The notes: generated by a model from the letters alone, not told the origin. A stretch of 64,000 bases of DNA from Bordetella pseudohinzii (GCF_000657795.2 NZ_JHEP02000001.1:434001-498000), one strand, 5' to 3'; counted from the stretch's first letter, positions 46,955 to 56,690 are shown. Program-made: numbers and translations.

Positions 46955-49330
46955 ATGTGGATTTCCCCGCTACGCCGTATCGCGGCGCTGACTCCGCTCC
47001 TGCTCTGCGGCAACGCGCAGGCCCAAGACCCCTCCCCTCCCGCCCGAACCGGCCCGCCCTGGCTGGAGCCGGTCACCGTCACGGCCCCCTTGCCGCGCGA
47101 GCACATCTTCACTCGGAGCGAAATCCAGGCCACGCCCGCGGCCAACCGCGACCTGAGCTCACTGATCTCGACATTGCCATCCATACGGCTGGACAATGCC
47201 GCGGCCGACAGCGCCGACCGCGGCTCGCTGGACGTGCCCAATATCGTGATCCACGGCGCGAGCCCCTACCAGAACCTTTTCCTGCTCAATGGCGTCGACG
47301 CCACCAGCCGGGTGGATCCGGCCAACAAGGACCGGCAGCTGGGCAGCGTGCCAGGCAATCCGCAAGCCTATTTCCTCGATACCGCCCTGCTCGGCGAAGT
47401 CCGGGTCTTTGACAGCGGCATCCCGGTCGAATACGGCACCTTCACCGGCGGCGTGGTGGACGCCCGCCTGCGGCGCCCCTCCGGCGGCAATCATGTCGAG
47501 TTTGGCTACCGCTGGAACGGCTCCAACCTGACCCGCCAGAAAATCCCCGATTACGACGCTGAACAATGGGCTCAAGGCGAGCCGGGCTTCTCGCCAACCT
47601 GGCGCAAGCGCTTCTACACGGTCACGACCGATCTCTCCCTGGGAGAACAGAGCGCCGTGATCCTGGGCGGCTCCCGGCGCGAATCGCGCATCGGGCGCTG
47701 GCGCCTGGGCTCCGCCAACCATCTGGACCAGCTGGAGCACGACAACTATCTGGACCGCGTCGATAACTTCATCGCCACCTTCAACCACCAGCCGAGCGCG
47801 GCGACCACCGTGGAGCTGGACGTCAAGCACGCGAACCGGCGCGAGCATCTGGTCAGCAATGTGTCGCGCGACACGGACTGGCGCAACCAGCACATCGCCC
47901 AGGGCCTGGGCGTGAATCTGGAGCACGACACGCGCCTGGGCCTGTGGTCGCTGCGCGCCGGCCTGGATGGCTTCAACAGCCGCCAACGCTCGGCCCACAA
48001 TGCCTTTGTCCAGCATGAGTTCGAGGACGGCAGGCCGGAGTTTTCAAGCGGCGGCTATGGCAAGAGCGAACGAGGCCAGCGCAACCTGACGCTTGACGCC
48101 CGCCTGGACATCGAACCCTGGCAACACGGAGCCCTGCGCTTGAGCCCTTATGTCGGCGCCCAGCTCGAACATGTCAGCGCCCGCTTCAAGCGCTATCAGG
48201 TCGCTTATTCCTATCGCGCCATCCATTTGCAGGATGGCACGGAGGAACAGTCGACCAAGGTCCGGCACCTGCCGGGCAGCGTCAATCTGCACCACACCCG
48301 GCTGGGTCTTTACGCCTCGAATGAGCTGCGCTGGCGGCGCTGGAACCTCATGACAGGCTTGCGCTATGACGGGGATGATTTCCTGCACCAGCATCATGTC
48401 GCGCCGCGCAGCCGGCTGGACTGGGACGCGCTGGGCGATGGCAGCACGGTGCTCAGCGCCGGTTGGTCGCGCTACTACGGCACGCAGGCGCTGAAGATCG
48501 CCATGGAGGAGGAGTTCAGCCGCCTGAGCGAACTGGTCCTGGATTATTTCGGCAACCCGGTGGCCGATGGCAGCCTGGCCACGCGGGTGGACTACAAAGG
48601 CATACGCAGCCCCTACGACGACGAATGGGCCTTCTCGCTCACCCGCAAGGCTTTCGGCCTGCAGGGCGTGCTGTCCTTCGTGCACCGCAATGGGCGCGAA
48701 CAACTGCTCAGGCGCGGCAACTCCTATGACGGCTACCGCTACACCAACGAAGGCCGTTCACGGACGCGCGATTGGAGCCTGAGCATCAGCAACGAGACGC
48801 CTTGGCGCCTGATGCAGACTTTCTGGCAGGCATCCTTCAGCTGGAGCTACCAGAAGCAGGAGCGCAACGCCCGCCTGGTCGAAGGCTATGACGCCACGCC
48901 GGCCGAACGCGATGTCTACGTGATCTACCAGGGCAAGCGCATCCCCGCCTCCAAACTGCCTCCCGGAGACTTCAACCTGCCGCACAAGCTTACGCTGGAC
49001 ATCCATGGGCAATGGCCCCGCCTGGGCTTGAGCTGGACCAATGTGTTGAATTGGCAAGGCCGCCGCAGCGACATCATGTACGTGGACACCACGCCCGGCC
49101 GGCGGCCGCTGGACATCTACGCCCCCGTCCGCCTGCCTTCGCACTGGACGTGGGATACGCGCATTGCCTGGCAGCCGGCCTTCGCCCGGGGTCTGATGGT
49201 GGCCGTGGATGTGCTCAACGTCCTGAACCGCATGCCGCCGCTGACGGCCACGCGCCCGGGCAACGATATCGACGAAAGCCGCTATCGCACCGGGCGCGAG
49301 ATCTGGCTGCAGGTGGCTTACCGGTATTGA
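46955..49330 (+). CDS. TonB-dependent outer membrane receptor
   Basis: A 791-residue protein with a signal peptide (residues 1-23, ending GNAQA), a TonB-box-like segment EPVTVTAP at about residues 44-51, a plug domain (SSLISTLPSIRLDN; NIVIHGASPYQNLFLLNGVD) and a 22-strand barrel ending LQVAYRY with a terminal aromatic residue. It imports a ligand across the outer membrane using TonB energy. The ligand is not evident: no siderophore genes or sigma/anti-sigma pair lie next to it. The plug motif IVIHGASPYQN deviates from the usual R-G-R pattern. Upstream (46714-46954) a TATAGT at 46860-46865 is a possible -10; no clear Fur box was found. Confidence 0.88.
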   Translation: MWISPLRRIAALTPLLLCGNAQAQDPSPPARTGPPWLEPVTVTAPLPREHIFTRSEIQATPAANRDLSSLISTLPSIRLDNAAADSADRGSLDVPNIVIHGASPYQNLFLLNGVDATSRVDPANKDRQLGSVPGNPQAYFLDTALLGEVRVFDSGIPVEYGTFTGGVVDARLRRPSGGNHVEFGYRWNGSNLTRQKIPDYDAEQWAQGEPGFSPTWRKRFYTVTTDLSLGEQSAVILGGSRRESRIGRWRLGSANHLDQLEHDNYLDRVDNFIATFNHQPSAATTVELDVKHANRREHLVSNVSRDTDWRNQHIAQGLGVNLEHDTRLGLWSLRAGLDGFNSRQRSAHNAFVQHEFEDGRPEFSSGGYGKSERGQRNLTLDARLDIEPWQHGALRLSPYVGAQLEHVSARFKRYQVAYSYRAIHLQDGTEEQSTKVRHLPGSVNLHHTRLGLYASNELRWRRWNLMTGLRYDGDDFLHQHHVAPRSRLDWDALGDGSTVLSAGWSRYYGTQALKIAMEEEFSRLSELVLDYFGNPVADGSLATRVDYKGIRSPYDDEWAFSLTRKAFGLQGVLSFVHRNGREQLLRRGNSYDGYRYTNEGRSRTRDWSLSISNETPWRLMQTFWQASFSWSYQKQERNARLVEGYDATPAERDVYVIYQGKRIPASKLPPGDFNLPHKLTLDIHGQWPRLGLSWTNVLNWQGRRSDIMYVDTTPGRRPLDIYAPVRLPSHWTWDTRIAWQPAFARGLMVAVDVLNVLNRMPPLTATRPGNDIDESRYRTGREIWLQVAYRY

Positions 49331-49339
49331 GCGCGGCGC

Positions 49340-51604
49340 TCAGGCGATGATGTCCAGCTTGGCGATGCCCAGCGCCAGCGTCTTGGTGCCGACATCGCGG
49401 AACTGGATCTGCGCCTGGGCGTCCTGGCCATTGCCGCTCAGGCCGATGATGGTGCCTTCGCCGAAGCGCGCATGCCTGACCCCTTGGCCGACCCGGTACT
49501 GGATCTCGCCCACGGTCACGCCGCTGGTGCCCGTGCGCGGCGCGCGCGGCGCGATGGCGCCGGTCTGGCGCCGGCCATAGGCGTCGCCACGCTCGGTCCA
49601 GGCGATGCCGCCGCTTGCGAAACCATTGCCGGCGCCCGCCCGCGGCGTAAGCCACTTGAGATGGGCCTCGGGGATTTCTTCCAGGAAGCGCGAGCGCATG
49701 GCGTAGCGCGTCTGGCCATGCAGCATGCGGCTTTGCGCCAGCGTCAGGTAGAGCCGTTCGCGCGCGCGCGTGATGGCCACATACATGAGACGGCGTTCTT
49801 CTTCGAGTCCCGCGGGCTCGAGGATGCTGTTCTCATGCGGAAACAGACCCTCTTCGAGGCCGGTGATGAACACCGCATCGAACTCCAGGCCCTTGGCCGC
49901 GTGCACCGTCATGAGCTGCACGGCGTCCTGGCCGGCTTGCGCCTGGTTGTCGCCCGCCTCCAGCGCCGCGTGCGACAGAAAGGCCGCCAGCGGCGTCATG
50001 CCGGCCACGGGCGGCGCATCGGGCCCGTCCGCGCCGGCATCGGGAATCCGCCCCGCCGGCAGGCCGTCGAAGTTTTCCTCGGCGGCGAACACCGCCGCCG
50101 CGGTGATGAGTTCGTTGAGGTTCTCGAGGCGTTCGGCGCCTTCGCGCTCGGCCTGGTAATGCGCCTTCAGGCCGCTTTCCTCGATCAGATGCTCGACCAT
50201 CTCGGGCAAGGGCAGGTCGCGCGTCTCCGCCTCCAGGCGGCCGATCAATTGGGCGAAAGCGGCCAGATTGGCGCCGCCCTTGCCGGGCACGCGGGCCACG
50301 GCGCCGAACAGACTGGTCTGGCCGCTCGAGGCGGCGTCGGCCAGCTGTTCCAGGGTGCGCGCGCCTATGCCGCGCGTCGGGAAATTGACAACCCGCATGA
50401 AGGAGGTGTCATCGTCCGGATTGGCGATCAGCCGCAGGTAGGCCAGCGCGTGCTTGACTTCCTGGCGTTCGAAGAAGCGCAGGCCGCCATAGACTTTGTA
50501 GGCCACGCCCGCGGAAAACAACGCATGCTCGAGCACGCGCGATTGCGCATTGCTGCGATAGAGCACGGCGATTTCGCTGCGCGAACGGCCCTCGTGGATG
50601 AGCGAACGGATTTCATCGACCACCCACTGGGCTTCCATGCCATCCGAGGGCTGCTCGATCACCCGTATCGGCTCGCCCTCGCCCTGGTCCGTCCAGAGGT
50701 TCTTGCCCAGGCGGCCCTGGTTATGGCCGATCAGGGCATTGGCGGCATCCAGGATATGGCCGAAGGAGCGGTAGTTCTGCTCCAGCCGGATGACCCGCCC
50801 GTGGGCGTAATCGCGCTCGAAATCGGCCATATTGCCGACATTGGCGCCCCGGAAGGCGTAGATGGACTGATCGTCGTCGCCCACGGCGAAGATGGCCGCG
50901 CCGCCGCCGGCCAGCAGCCTGAGCCATTTGTACTGCAGCGTATTGGTGTCCTGGAACTCATCGACCAGGATATGGCGGAAGCGCCGTTGATAGTGCTCGC
51001 GCACCGGGGCGTTGCGTGACAGCAGCTCGTAGGCGCGCAGCAGCAGCTCGGCGAAATCGACCACGCCTTCTCGCTGGCACTGCGCTTCGTAGAGCTGGTA
51101 GATCTCGATCAGCTTGCGGCGATGGGCGTCCCAGGCCTCGACGTCGGCGGGCCGCTGGCCCTCTTCCTTGGCCCCGGCGATAAAGCGCTGCACATCGCGC
51201 GGCGGGTATTTCTCGTCGTCGATGCCCTGGGCCTTGAGCAGGCGCTTGATGGCGGCCAGCTGGTCGGCGGTGTCGAGGATCTGGAAGGTCTGCGGCAGGC
51301 CGGCGTCGCGATGGTGGGCGCGCAGCATGCGGTTGCACAGGCCGTGAAACGTCCCGATCCAAAGACCGCGGGTGTCGATAGGCAATAGGGCCGCCATGCG
51401 CGTCAACATCTCGCGGGCGGCCTTATTGGTAAAGGTGACGGCCAGAATGCCAAAAGGACTGGCCTGGCCGGTTTGAATCAGCCAGGCCATGCGGGTCGTG
51501 AGGACCCGTGTCTTGCCGCTACCCGCCCCGGCCAGGACCAGGGCGTGTTGCGGTTCGAGGGTGACAGCGGCGCGTTGTTCGGGATTGAGCTTGTCGAGCA
51601 TCAT
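49340..51604 (-). CDS. uvrD: UvrD-type DNA helicase (superfamily 1)
   Basis: A 754-residue 3'-5' helicase of mismatch and excision repair. Walker A is AGAGSGKTRVLTTR (about residues 26-39). Motif II reads VDEFQDTN. Motif VI is YVAITRARERLYL. The C-terminal tail (VGEIQYRVGQGVRHARFGEG ...) is the Tudor-like domain typical of UvrD/PcrA rather than Rep. Two adjacent ATGs (51604, 51601) overlap the desaturase stop, which suggests coupling. Confidence 0.92.
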   Translation of the reverse strand: MMLDKLNPEQRAAVTLEPQHALVLAGAGSGKTRVLTTRMAWLIQTGQASPFGILAVTFTNKAAREMLTRMAALLPIDTRGLWIGTFHGLCNRMLRAHHRDAGLPQTFQILDTADQLAAIKRLLKAQGIDDEKYPPRDVQRFIAGAKEEGQRPADVEAWDAHRRKLIEIYQLYEAQCQREGVVDFAELLLRAYELLSRNAPVREHYQRRFRHILVDEFQDTNTLQYKWLRLLAGGGAAIFAVGDDDQSIYAFRGANVGNMADFERDYAHGRVIRLEQNYRSFGHILDAANALIGHNQGRLGKNLWTDQGEGEPIRVIEQPSDGMEAQWVVDEIRSLIHEGRSRSEIAVLYRSNAQSRVLEHALFSAGVAYKVYGGLRFFERQEVKHALAYLRLIANPDDDTSFMRVVNFPTRGIGARTLEQLADAASSGQTSLFGAVARVPGKGGANLAAFAQLIGRLEAETRDLPLPEMVEHLIEESGLKAHYQAEREGAERLENLNELITAAAVFAAEENFDGLPAGRIPDAGADGPDAPPVAGMTPLAAFLSHAALEAGDNQAQAGQDAVQLMTVHAAKGLEFDAVFITGLEEGLFPHENSILEPAGLEEERRLMYVAITRARERLYLTLAQSRMLHGQTRYAMRSRFLEEIPEAHLKWLTPRAGAGNGFASGGIAWTERGDAYGRRQTGAIAPRAPRTGTSGVTVGEIQYRVGQGVRHARFGEGTIIGLSGNGQDAQAQIQFRDVGTKTLALGIAKLDIIA

Positions 51605-52809
51605 GCCGCGTAGCGGCGCAGATGGAGGGCAAATTGCTCGAGCCCGGCGATGCCGCTTTGCTGGGCGCGCTGGCACCAGGCCTGCAGGTCATGGAGCAAT
51701 TGCTCGCTGCTGGCGCTGGAGCTTTCCCACAGGCGACCCAGCTCGCGGCGCATCTGCACCAGCGTGGACAGGGAAGCATTCTTGGCGATGACCTGGTCCA
51801 CCTCGGCCAGCTGGGCCGGCTGCAGGACGTCCTCGTTGCGGGTCAGCGTGCGGCGGGCGCGCTTGAGGATGGTCCAGTTGCAATCGGCGCTGCCCTTGCG
51901 GCGCGAAGCCTTCAGCTTGGCGAGTTCTTCGCCGGCGGCCTTTTTGATCACGTCGGCGTAACGGGCCATGACTTCGTAACGGTGCGTGATCACGCCTTGC
52001 AGCGTGCGCAGGTCGATGTTCTTGGCGTCCGGATCCAGGGTCAGCTTGGGAGCGACCTTCTTGACCTTGGCCAGGCCCAGCCAGCGCATGACGGTGATGT
52101 AGCCCCAACCGATATCCAGCTCATACCACTTGGCCGAGAACTTGGCCGAGGTGCCATGGGCGTGGTGGTTGTTGTGCAGCTCTTCGCCGCCGATCACGAT
52201 GCCCCAGGGGAACACATTGGTGCTGGTGTCCGGGCTGTTGTAGTTGCGATAGCCCCAGTAGTGGCCGATGCCGTTGACCACGCCGGCGGCCCAGAACGGG
52301 ATCCAGGCCATCTGCACGGCCCAGACCGTCAGGCCCATGGCGCCGAACAGGGCGATATCGATGGCCAGCATCGTCAGCACGCCCCACAGGCTGTGCTTGG
52401 CATAGACGTTGCGCTCGAGCCAGTCATCGGGCGTGCCATGGCCGAACTTGGCCATGGTTTCCTTGTTGGCGGACTCCTGGCGATACAGTTCGGCGCCGCG
52501 GAACAGCACCTTCCAGATGCCGAACAGCATGGGCGAGTGCGGATCGCCCTCTTTTTCACATTTGGCGTGGTGCTTGCGGTGAATGGCGACCCATTCCTTG
52601 GTGACCATGCCCGTGGTCATCCACAGCCAGAAACGGAAGAAATGCATGACCGCGGGATGCAGGTCGAGGCCCCGGTGGGCCTGGCTGCGGTGCAGGAAAA
52701 CCGTCACCGACACGATCGTGACGTGCGTCATGATCAGGGTGTAGGCAAGAATCTGCCACCAGCTGGCTTGGGTCAAACCACCGGATACGAAAGAAAGGAT
52801 GTGATCCAT
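51601..52809 (-). CDS. Membrane acyl-CoA/acyl-lipid delta-9-type fatty acid desaturase
   Basis: A 402-residue inner-membrane di-iron enzyme introducing a cis double bond into fatty acyl chains. Three histidine boxes are visible: HRSQAH (about 40-45), HRKHH (about 77-81) and HNNHH (about 215-219). Several hydrophobic segments surround them. The C-terminal ~130 residues are a hydrophilic, helical, Arg/Lys/Gln-rich extension (LKASRRKGSADCNWTILKRA onward) of unknown role. The last residues overlap the uvrD start. It probably controls membrane fluidity. Confidence 0.92.
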   Translation of the reverse strand: MDHILSFVSGGLTQASWWQILAYTLIMTHVTIVSVTVFLHRSQAHRGLDLHPAVMHFFRFWLWMTTGMVTKEWVAIHRKHHAKCEKEGDPHSPMLFGIWKVLFRGAELYRQESANKETMAKFGHGTPDDWLERNVYAKHSLWGVLTMLAIDIALFGAMGLTVWAVQMAWIPFWAAGVVNGIGHYWGYRNYNSPDTSTNVFPWGIVIGGEELHNNHHAHGTSAKFSAKWYELDIGWGYITVMRWLGLAKVKKVAPKLTLDPDAKNIDLRTLQGVITHRYEVMARYADVIKKAAGEELAKLKASRRKGSADCNWTILKRARRTLTRNEDVLQPAQLAEVDQVIAKNASLSTLVQMRRELGRLWESSSASSEQLLHDLQAWCQRAQQSGIAGLEQFALHLRRYAA

Positions 52810-53026
52810 AAAACCGTTTTCTGAGCCTCATAGAAAGAGTGGGTGAAGTGTAGCCCACCTGAATTTCATATGACAGCGCAGTTTCAAAATAGTTTTTGAG
52901 AGAAATCAAGCACTAAGCCCATATTGGCATGCCCCGCGAGGGTTCTCATGCGCAAGCCTTGGCAAGGGTGCCTGCCCGCCTCTGTTATGGGGATGGCGCG
53001 GCCATATCCCAGGGCGCGCCTACATT

Positions 53027-53055
53027 TTGCTACAAGAAGGCTGGCACAATATATT
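53027..53055 (+). promoter_or_regulatory. Strong sigma-70 promoter with operator-like palindrome
   Basis: -35 TTGCTA (53027-53032), 17-bp spacer, -10 TATATT (53050-53055). The -10 lies inside a perfect 14-bp palindrome CACAATATATTGTG (53045-53058), 36 bp upstream of the ATG at 53095. The palindrome may be an operator. Confidence 0.6.
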
Positions 53056-53094
53056 GTGTCTTACCCCATGCCGGCCCCAAGAGGCCCTACCGCC

Positions 53095-53460
53095 ATGTTA
53101 CGCCTTTTCGCCGCTTCGCTGCTCGCCTTGGCCGTCGCGCCGAGCTGGTCCGCCCCCATTTCGGTAAAACCGGGACAGACGGTTGTGCTGGCCAGTTATT
53201 ACGAACTGCGCGGCTGCCAGGCGCTGGCGGCCCCGCGCCTGCGGCTCACGCAAGAGGCCAGCCTGGGCCGGGCCACCGTGGTCGGCCGCCAGGGCAATAC
53301 CGGCGGCAGCGGCGGCTGCGGCTACCTGGCCGCGCCGGTCTCCCAGGTGATCTATCGCGCCGGCAAGACCGGCCGCGACACCGTCAGCTGGGAGGTCCGT
53401 TACCAGACACGCGGCCGCGCGCCGGAAACCGGCAGCGCGGACATCGTGGTCCTGCCCTGA
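53095..53460 (+). CDS. Small secreted protein of unknown function
   Basis: A 121-residue protein with a signal peptide (residues 1-19, ending SWSA before PISVKPG). The mature part is beta-rich with two cysteines (ELRGCQAL and GGCGYL) that could form a disulfide, and looks Ig-like (QTVVLASYYELRG; DTVSWEVRYQTRG). ATG 53095 gives a clean signal peptide; the frame continues upstream to 52924, but that would put non-secretory sequence in front and cross the promoter. No family is recognised. Confidence 0.72.
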   Translation: MLRLFAASLLALAVAPSWSAPISVKPGQTVVLASYYELRGCQALAAPRLRLTQEASLGRATVVGRQGNTGGSGGCGYLAAPVSQVIYRAGKTGRDTVSWEVRYQTRGRAPETGSADIVVLP

Positions 53461-53470
53461 GCCCGGGGCA

Positions 53471-54967
53471 TCAATCCTGGCCGCCCTGCGCCTTGGCAAC
53501 CGCCTCGGCCGGCGCGGCGGCCTCCTCATCGGTTTCCTCGGCGGCGGCCTGGATCACGGCCTCGGCCTGCGCCTTGGCCTGGGCCGCGCGGTCGGCCTTC
53601 TTGCGCTCGAACACCGCGGCAAAAAAGCCATCGGTGCCGTGTAAATCGGGACGCAACTGCACATAGGGGCCATCCAGCGCCAGATTTTCGCAGCGATTAC
53701 GCAACAGCGCGGCCGCATCCAGGCGCTCGAAATCGGGGTGTTCGGCCAAGAAGCGGTCGGCCTGATCGGCGTTTTCCTCGGGCAGCAGGCTGCAAGTGGC
53801 GTAGACCAGGCGGCCGCCCGGCGCCACGCAGCGGGCCGCGCTCTTGAGGATGCGGTACTGCAGCTCGCACAGTTCGCCCAGCGATTGCGGCTGCTGGCGC
53901 CATTTGAGGTCGGGGTTGCGGCGCAGCGTGCCGATCCCGGTGCAGGGCGCATCGACCAGCACGCGCTGCGCCTTGCCCGCCAGGCGCTTGACCCGGGCGT
54001 CGTTTTCGCTGTCGATGACGACCGGCACCACATTGGACAGGCCGCTGCGCGCAAAACGCGGCTTGGCCTTGGCCAGGCGGGCGGCCGAGACGTCGAAAGC
54101 GTACAGCCTGCCGGTCGAACGCATCAGCGCGCCCAGCAGCAGCGACTTGCCGCCGGCGCCGGCGCAGAAATCGATGATCATCTCGCCGCGGCGCGGGCCC
54201 ACGAGCAAGGCCAGCAGCTGGCTGCCCTCGTCCTGCACTTCGACCAGCCCGTTTTCGAATTCCGGCCAGCGGTTGATGGGCGGGTGGCCCTTGAAGCGGA
54301 TGCCCCAGGGCGAATACGGCATGGGCTGCGGATCGTAGCGTCCGGCCGGGCCCTCGCGCAGCTTGGCCAGCAAGGCATCGCGCTCGATCTTCAGCGGATT
54401 GGAGCGGACATCCAGCTGGGCGGGCTGCTGCAGGGCCTCCATCAGCGCGTCCGGCTCGGGCAGGCTGCCCAGGCGCTCTTCCAGCCAATCGGGCAGGCTG
54501 AAACGCACCGCGCGCGGCAAGGAGGCGGGATTGACGTGGTCCACCCGCGCCACCCAGTCGGCCTCGCCCGGGTCCAGGGCGTCTTTGAGCCACTCCAGAC
54601 CGCGCGTGGCGGCCAGTCCCAGGATGGCGAGACGGCGGTTCGCGTTGCCGACCCCGCTTTCGGCCAGCTGGCGGTAGCGGCGCAGGTTGCGCACCACATC
54701 GTAGACGCCCTCGGCCAGTTCGGCCCGGTCGCGGCCGCCCAGGGCGGGATTGGCGCGCAGCCAGTGCGACAGCACGGCGTCGGCGGGGCTGGCCCACTGA
54801 AGCACCTCGCCCAGCACGCGCTGGACCTGTTCGATGCGGAAAGCCGCCAGCGAGCGGCGCGGACGATTGTCGCCGCGCTCGGCCGGCCGTGCCTGGGCCG
54901 GCCGCGCCTGGGCCTGGCGTTCCGGCCTGGCGTTGGAGGGCCGCGGGCTTGGGTTCTTCTTGTTCAT
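53471..54967 (-). CDS. RsmB/NOP family RNA m5C methyltransferase
   Basis: A 498-residue SAM-dependent methyltransferase, probably acting on 16S rRNA cytosine. The two catalytic cysteines lie in DAPCTGIGTLRRNPD and YATCSLLPEEN. The SAM loop reads DFCAGAGGKSLL. The N-terminus (about 1-40) is a basic, disordered, repeat-like tail (QAQARPAQARPAERGDNRPRR), and the C-terminus is Ala/Glu-rich. It could be RsmB or another member of the family. It converges on the small secreted protein gene. Confidence 0.88.
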   Translation of the reverse strand: MNKKNPSPRPSNARPERQAQARPAQARPAERGDNRPRRSLAAFRIEQVQRVLGEVLQWASPADAVLSHWLRANPALGGRDRAELAEGVYDVVRNLRRYRQLAESGVGNANRRLAILGLAATRGLEWLKDALDPGEADWVARVDHVNPASLPRAVRFSLPDWLEERLGSLPEPDALMEALQQPAQLDVRSNPLKIERDALLAKLREGPAGRYDPQPMPYSPWGIRFKGHPPINRWPEFENGLVEVQDEGSQLLALLVGPRRGEMIIDFCAGAGGKSLLLGALMRSTGRLYAFDVSAARLAKAKPRFARSGLSNVVPVVIDSENDARVKRLAGKAQRVLVDAPCTGIGTLRRNPDLKWRQQPQSLGELCELQYRILKSAARCVAPGGRLVYATCSLLPEENADQADRFLAEHPDFERLDAAALLRNRCENLALDGPYVQLRPDLHGTDGFFAAVFERKKADRAAQAKAQAEAVIQAAAEETDEEAAAPAEAVAKAQGGQD

Positions 54968-55007
54968 GATGATTCCTGGGGAAAATCCCCGATTGGACCG
55001 CCGCGCC

Positions 55008-55676
55008 TTACTGGGCGGCGGACGGCCAGGTAAACAGTCGCGCCGGGTCGCCTTCGACCTCGACGCGGTGATCGGCGGTCAGGCTGACACGCCGTTCGGC
55101 CAGCCAGCGCGCCGCGGCCGGGTAAGCCACATGCTCGACTTCGAGCACGCGCCCGGCCAGCGCCTCGGGCGTATCGCCGGCCAGCACCGGCACGCAGCCC
55201 TGGGCAATGATCGGCCCGTGGTCCAGCACGGGGGTGACGAAATGCACGGTGCAGCCATGGACCCGCACCCCGGTGGCCAGGGCCTGGGCATGGGTATGCA
55301 GGCCCGGAAAGGCCGGCAGCAGCGAGGGATGGATATTGACCAGCCGGCCGGCATAATGATTCACGAAACCGGGCGTGAGCACGCGCATGAAGCCCGCCAG
55401 CAGCACATAATCGGGCTGGAATGAGTCGACAAGCTCGGCCAGCGCGGCATCGAAGGCCTCGCGGCTGGCGAAATCCTTGTGAAACAGGGCCGCCGTGGGG
55501 ATGCCCCGCTCGGCCGCCCATTGCAGGCCGGCCGCATCCGGGCGGCTGGCGATCACGGCGGCGACCTGCGCCGGCCAGCCCTGGTCTACGCAGCTCTGCA
55601 CCAGCGATTGCATATTGCTGCCCCGCCCTGAAATCAGGATGACGAAGCGGCACGGAGTCGATTGGGATTGAGGCAA
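55008..55676 (-). CDS. purN: Phosphoribosylglycinamide formyltransferase PurN
   Basis: A 222-residue enzyme of purine synthesis that formylates GAR with 10-formyl-THF. The phosphate loop is ILISGRGSNM; the catalytic Asn-His-Asp set is seen as VNIHPSLLPAF and VLDHGPI. No ATG gives the complete Rossmann start: the only internal Met (SGRGSNM) lies within the phosphate loop. TTG 55676 (MPQSQSTPCRFVILISG) is preferred. The open frame continues far upstream antisense to ribF and is an artefact. Confidence 0.9.
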   Translation of the reverse strand: MPQSQSTPCRFVILISGRGSNMQSLVQSCVDQGWPAQVAAVIASRPDAAGLQWAAERGIPTAALFHKDFASREAFDAALAELVDSFQPDYVLLAGFMRVLTPGFVNHYAGRLVNIHPSLLPAFPGLHTHAQALATGVRVHGCTVHFVTPVLDHGPIIAQGCVPVLAGDTPEALAGRVLEVEHVAYPAAARWLAERRVSLTADHRVEVEGDPARLFTWPSAAQ

Positions 55677-55724
55677 GATAAGAAATTCCAAGGCGAGCCA
55701 ACCCAAAATTGTAAACTCTTGCCC

Positions 55725-56690
55725 GTGAAACCATCGCTGCGCATCTACCACCACCTGCCGCCCGCCGGGCAGCGCTCCCCCTGTGCCCTGACCATCGGCA
55801 ACTTCGACGGCGTGCACCGGGGCCATCAAGCCATCCTCGCCCGGGTGCGCGAAGCCGCGCAACAGCGCGGGCTGACGCCTTCGGTCATGACGTTCGAGCC
55901 GCACCCGCGCGAATACTTCGCCCAGCTGCACCAGCGCCCGGAACTGGCCCCCACCCGCATCAGCGGCCTGCGCGACAAGGTCGCTTCGCTGGCCCGCGCG
56001 GGCATGGCGCAGATCCTGATCGAGCCTTTCGATGCCCGCCTGGCCGAAATGTCGGCCAATGCCTTCATCGAGGACCTGCTGGTCGCCGGGCTGCAAACCC
56101 GCTGGCTGCTGGTGGGCGAGGACTTCCGTTTCGGGCACAAGCGCAGCGGCGATATCGACCTGTTGCGAGAGGCCGGCCTGGCCCATGGCTTCGAGGTCGC
56201 CACCCTGGCCGACGTCACGGACCGCCAGGGCCACCGGATTTCCAGCTCCGAGGTGCGCACCGCCCTGGCCGTGGGCGACCTGGCCCGCGCCGAACACCTC
56301 CTGGGGCGGCCCTTCCATATCAGCGGCCATGTGATCCACGGCCGCAAGCTCGGCCGGCAGCTGGGTTTCCCGACCATGAACCTGCGCGTGGCGCCCCGCT
56401 GCGCGGCGCGGTCGGGCATTTATGTGGTGCGTGTCCAGGGCCTGGGCGCGGGGCCGATGGCCGGCGTGGCCAGCCTGGGCGTGCGGCCCAGCGTCGAGGA
56501 CGCCGGCCGGGTTCTGCTGGAAGTCCACCTGCTCGACGAGAGTCTCGACGCTTACGGTAAACTCGTATGCGTTGAATTCCTGCACAAACTGCGGGACGAA
56601 GAAAAGTTTCCCGATCTCCCTTCCCTGACTGCCGCCATCGCCGAAGACGCGCGAAACGCGCGCGCCTATTTTGCCGTTCATGGACTATAA
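55725..56690 (+). CDS. ribF: Bifunctional riboflavin kinase/FAD synthetase RibF
   Basis: A 321-residue enzyme that makes FMN and then FAD. The N-terminal nucleotidyltransferase domain has [13 protein letters not shown] (about residues 24-36); the C-terminal kinase domain has [15 protein letters not shown] and the [15 protein letters not shown] stretch. GTG 55725 ([13 protein letters not shown]) is chosen, with a TTG two codons earlier as alternative. It diverges from purN, with only 48 bp between starts, and overlaps ileS by 11 bases. Confidence 0.93.
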   Translation: MKPSLRIYHHLPPAGQRSPCALTIGNFDGVHRGHQAILARVREAAQQRGLTPSVMTFEPHPREYFAQLHQRPELAPTRISGLRDKVASLARAGMAQILIEPFDARLAEMSANAFIEDLLVAGLQTRWLLVGEDFRFGHKRSGDIDLLREAGLAHGFEVATLADVTDRQGHRISSSEVRTALAVGDLARAEHLLGRPFHISGHVIHGRKLGRQLGFPTMNLRVAPRCAARSGIYVVRVQGLGAGPMAGVASLGVRPSVEDAGRVLLEVHLLDESLDAYGKLVCVEFLHKLRDEEKFPDLPSLTAAIAEDARNARAYFAVHGL

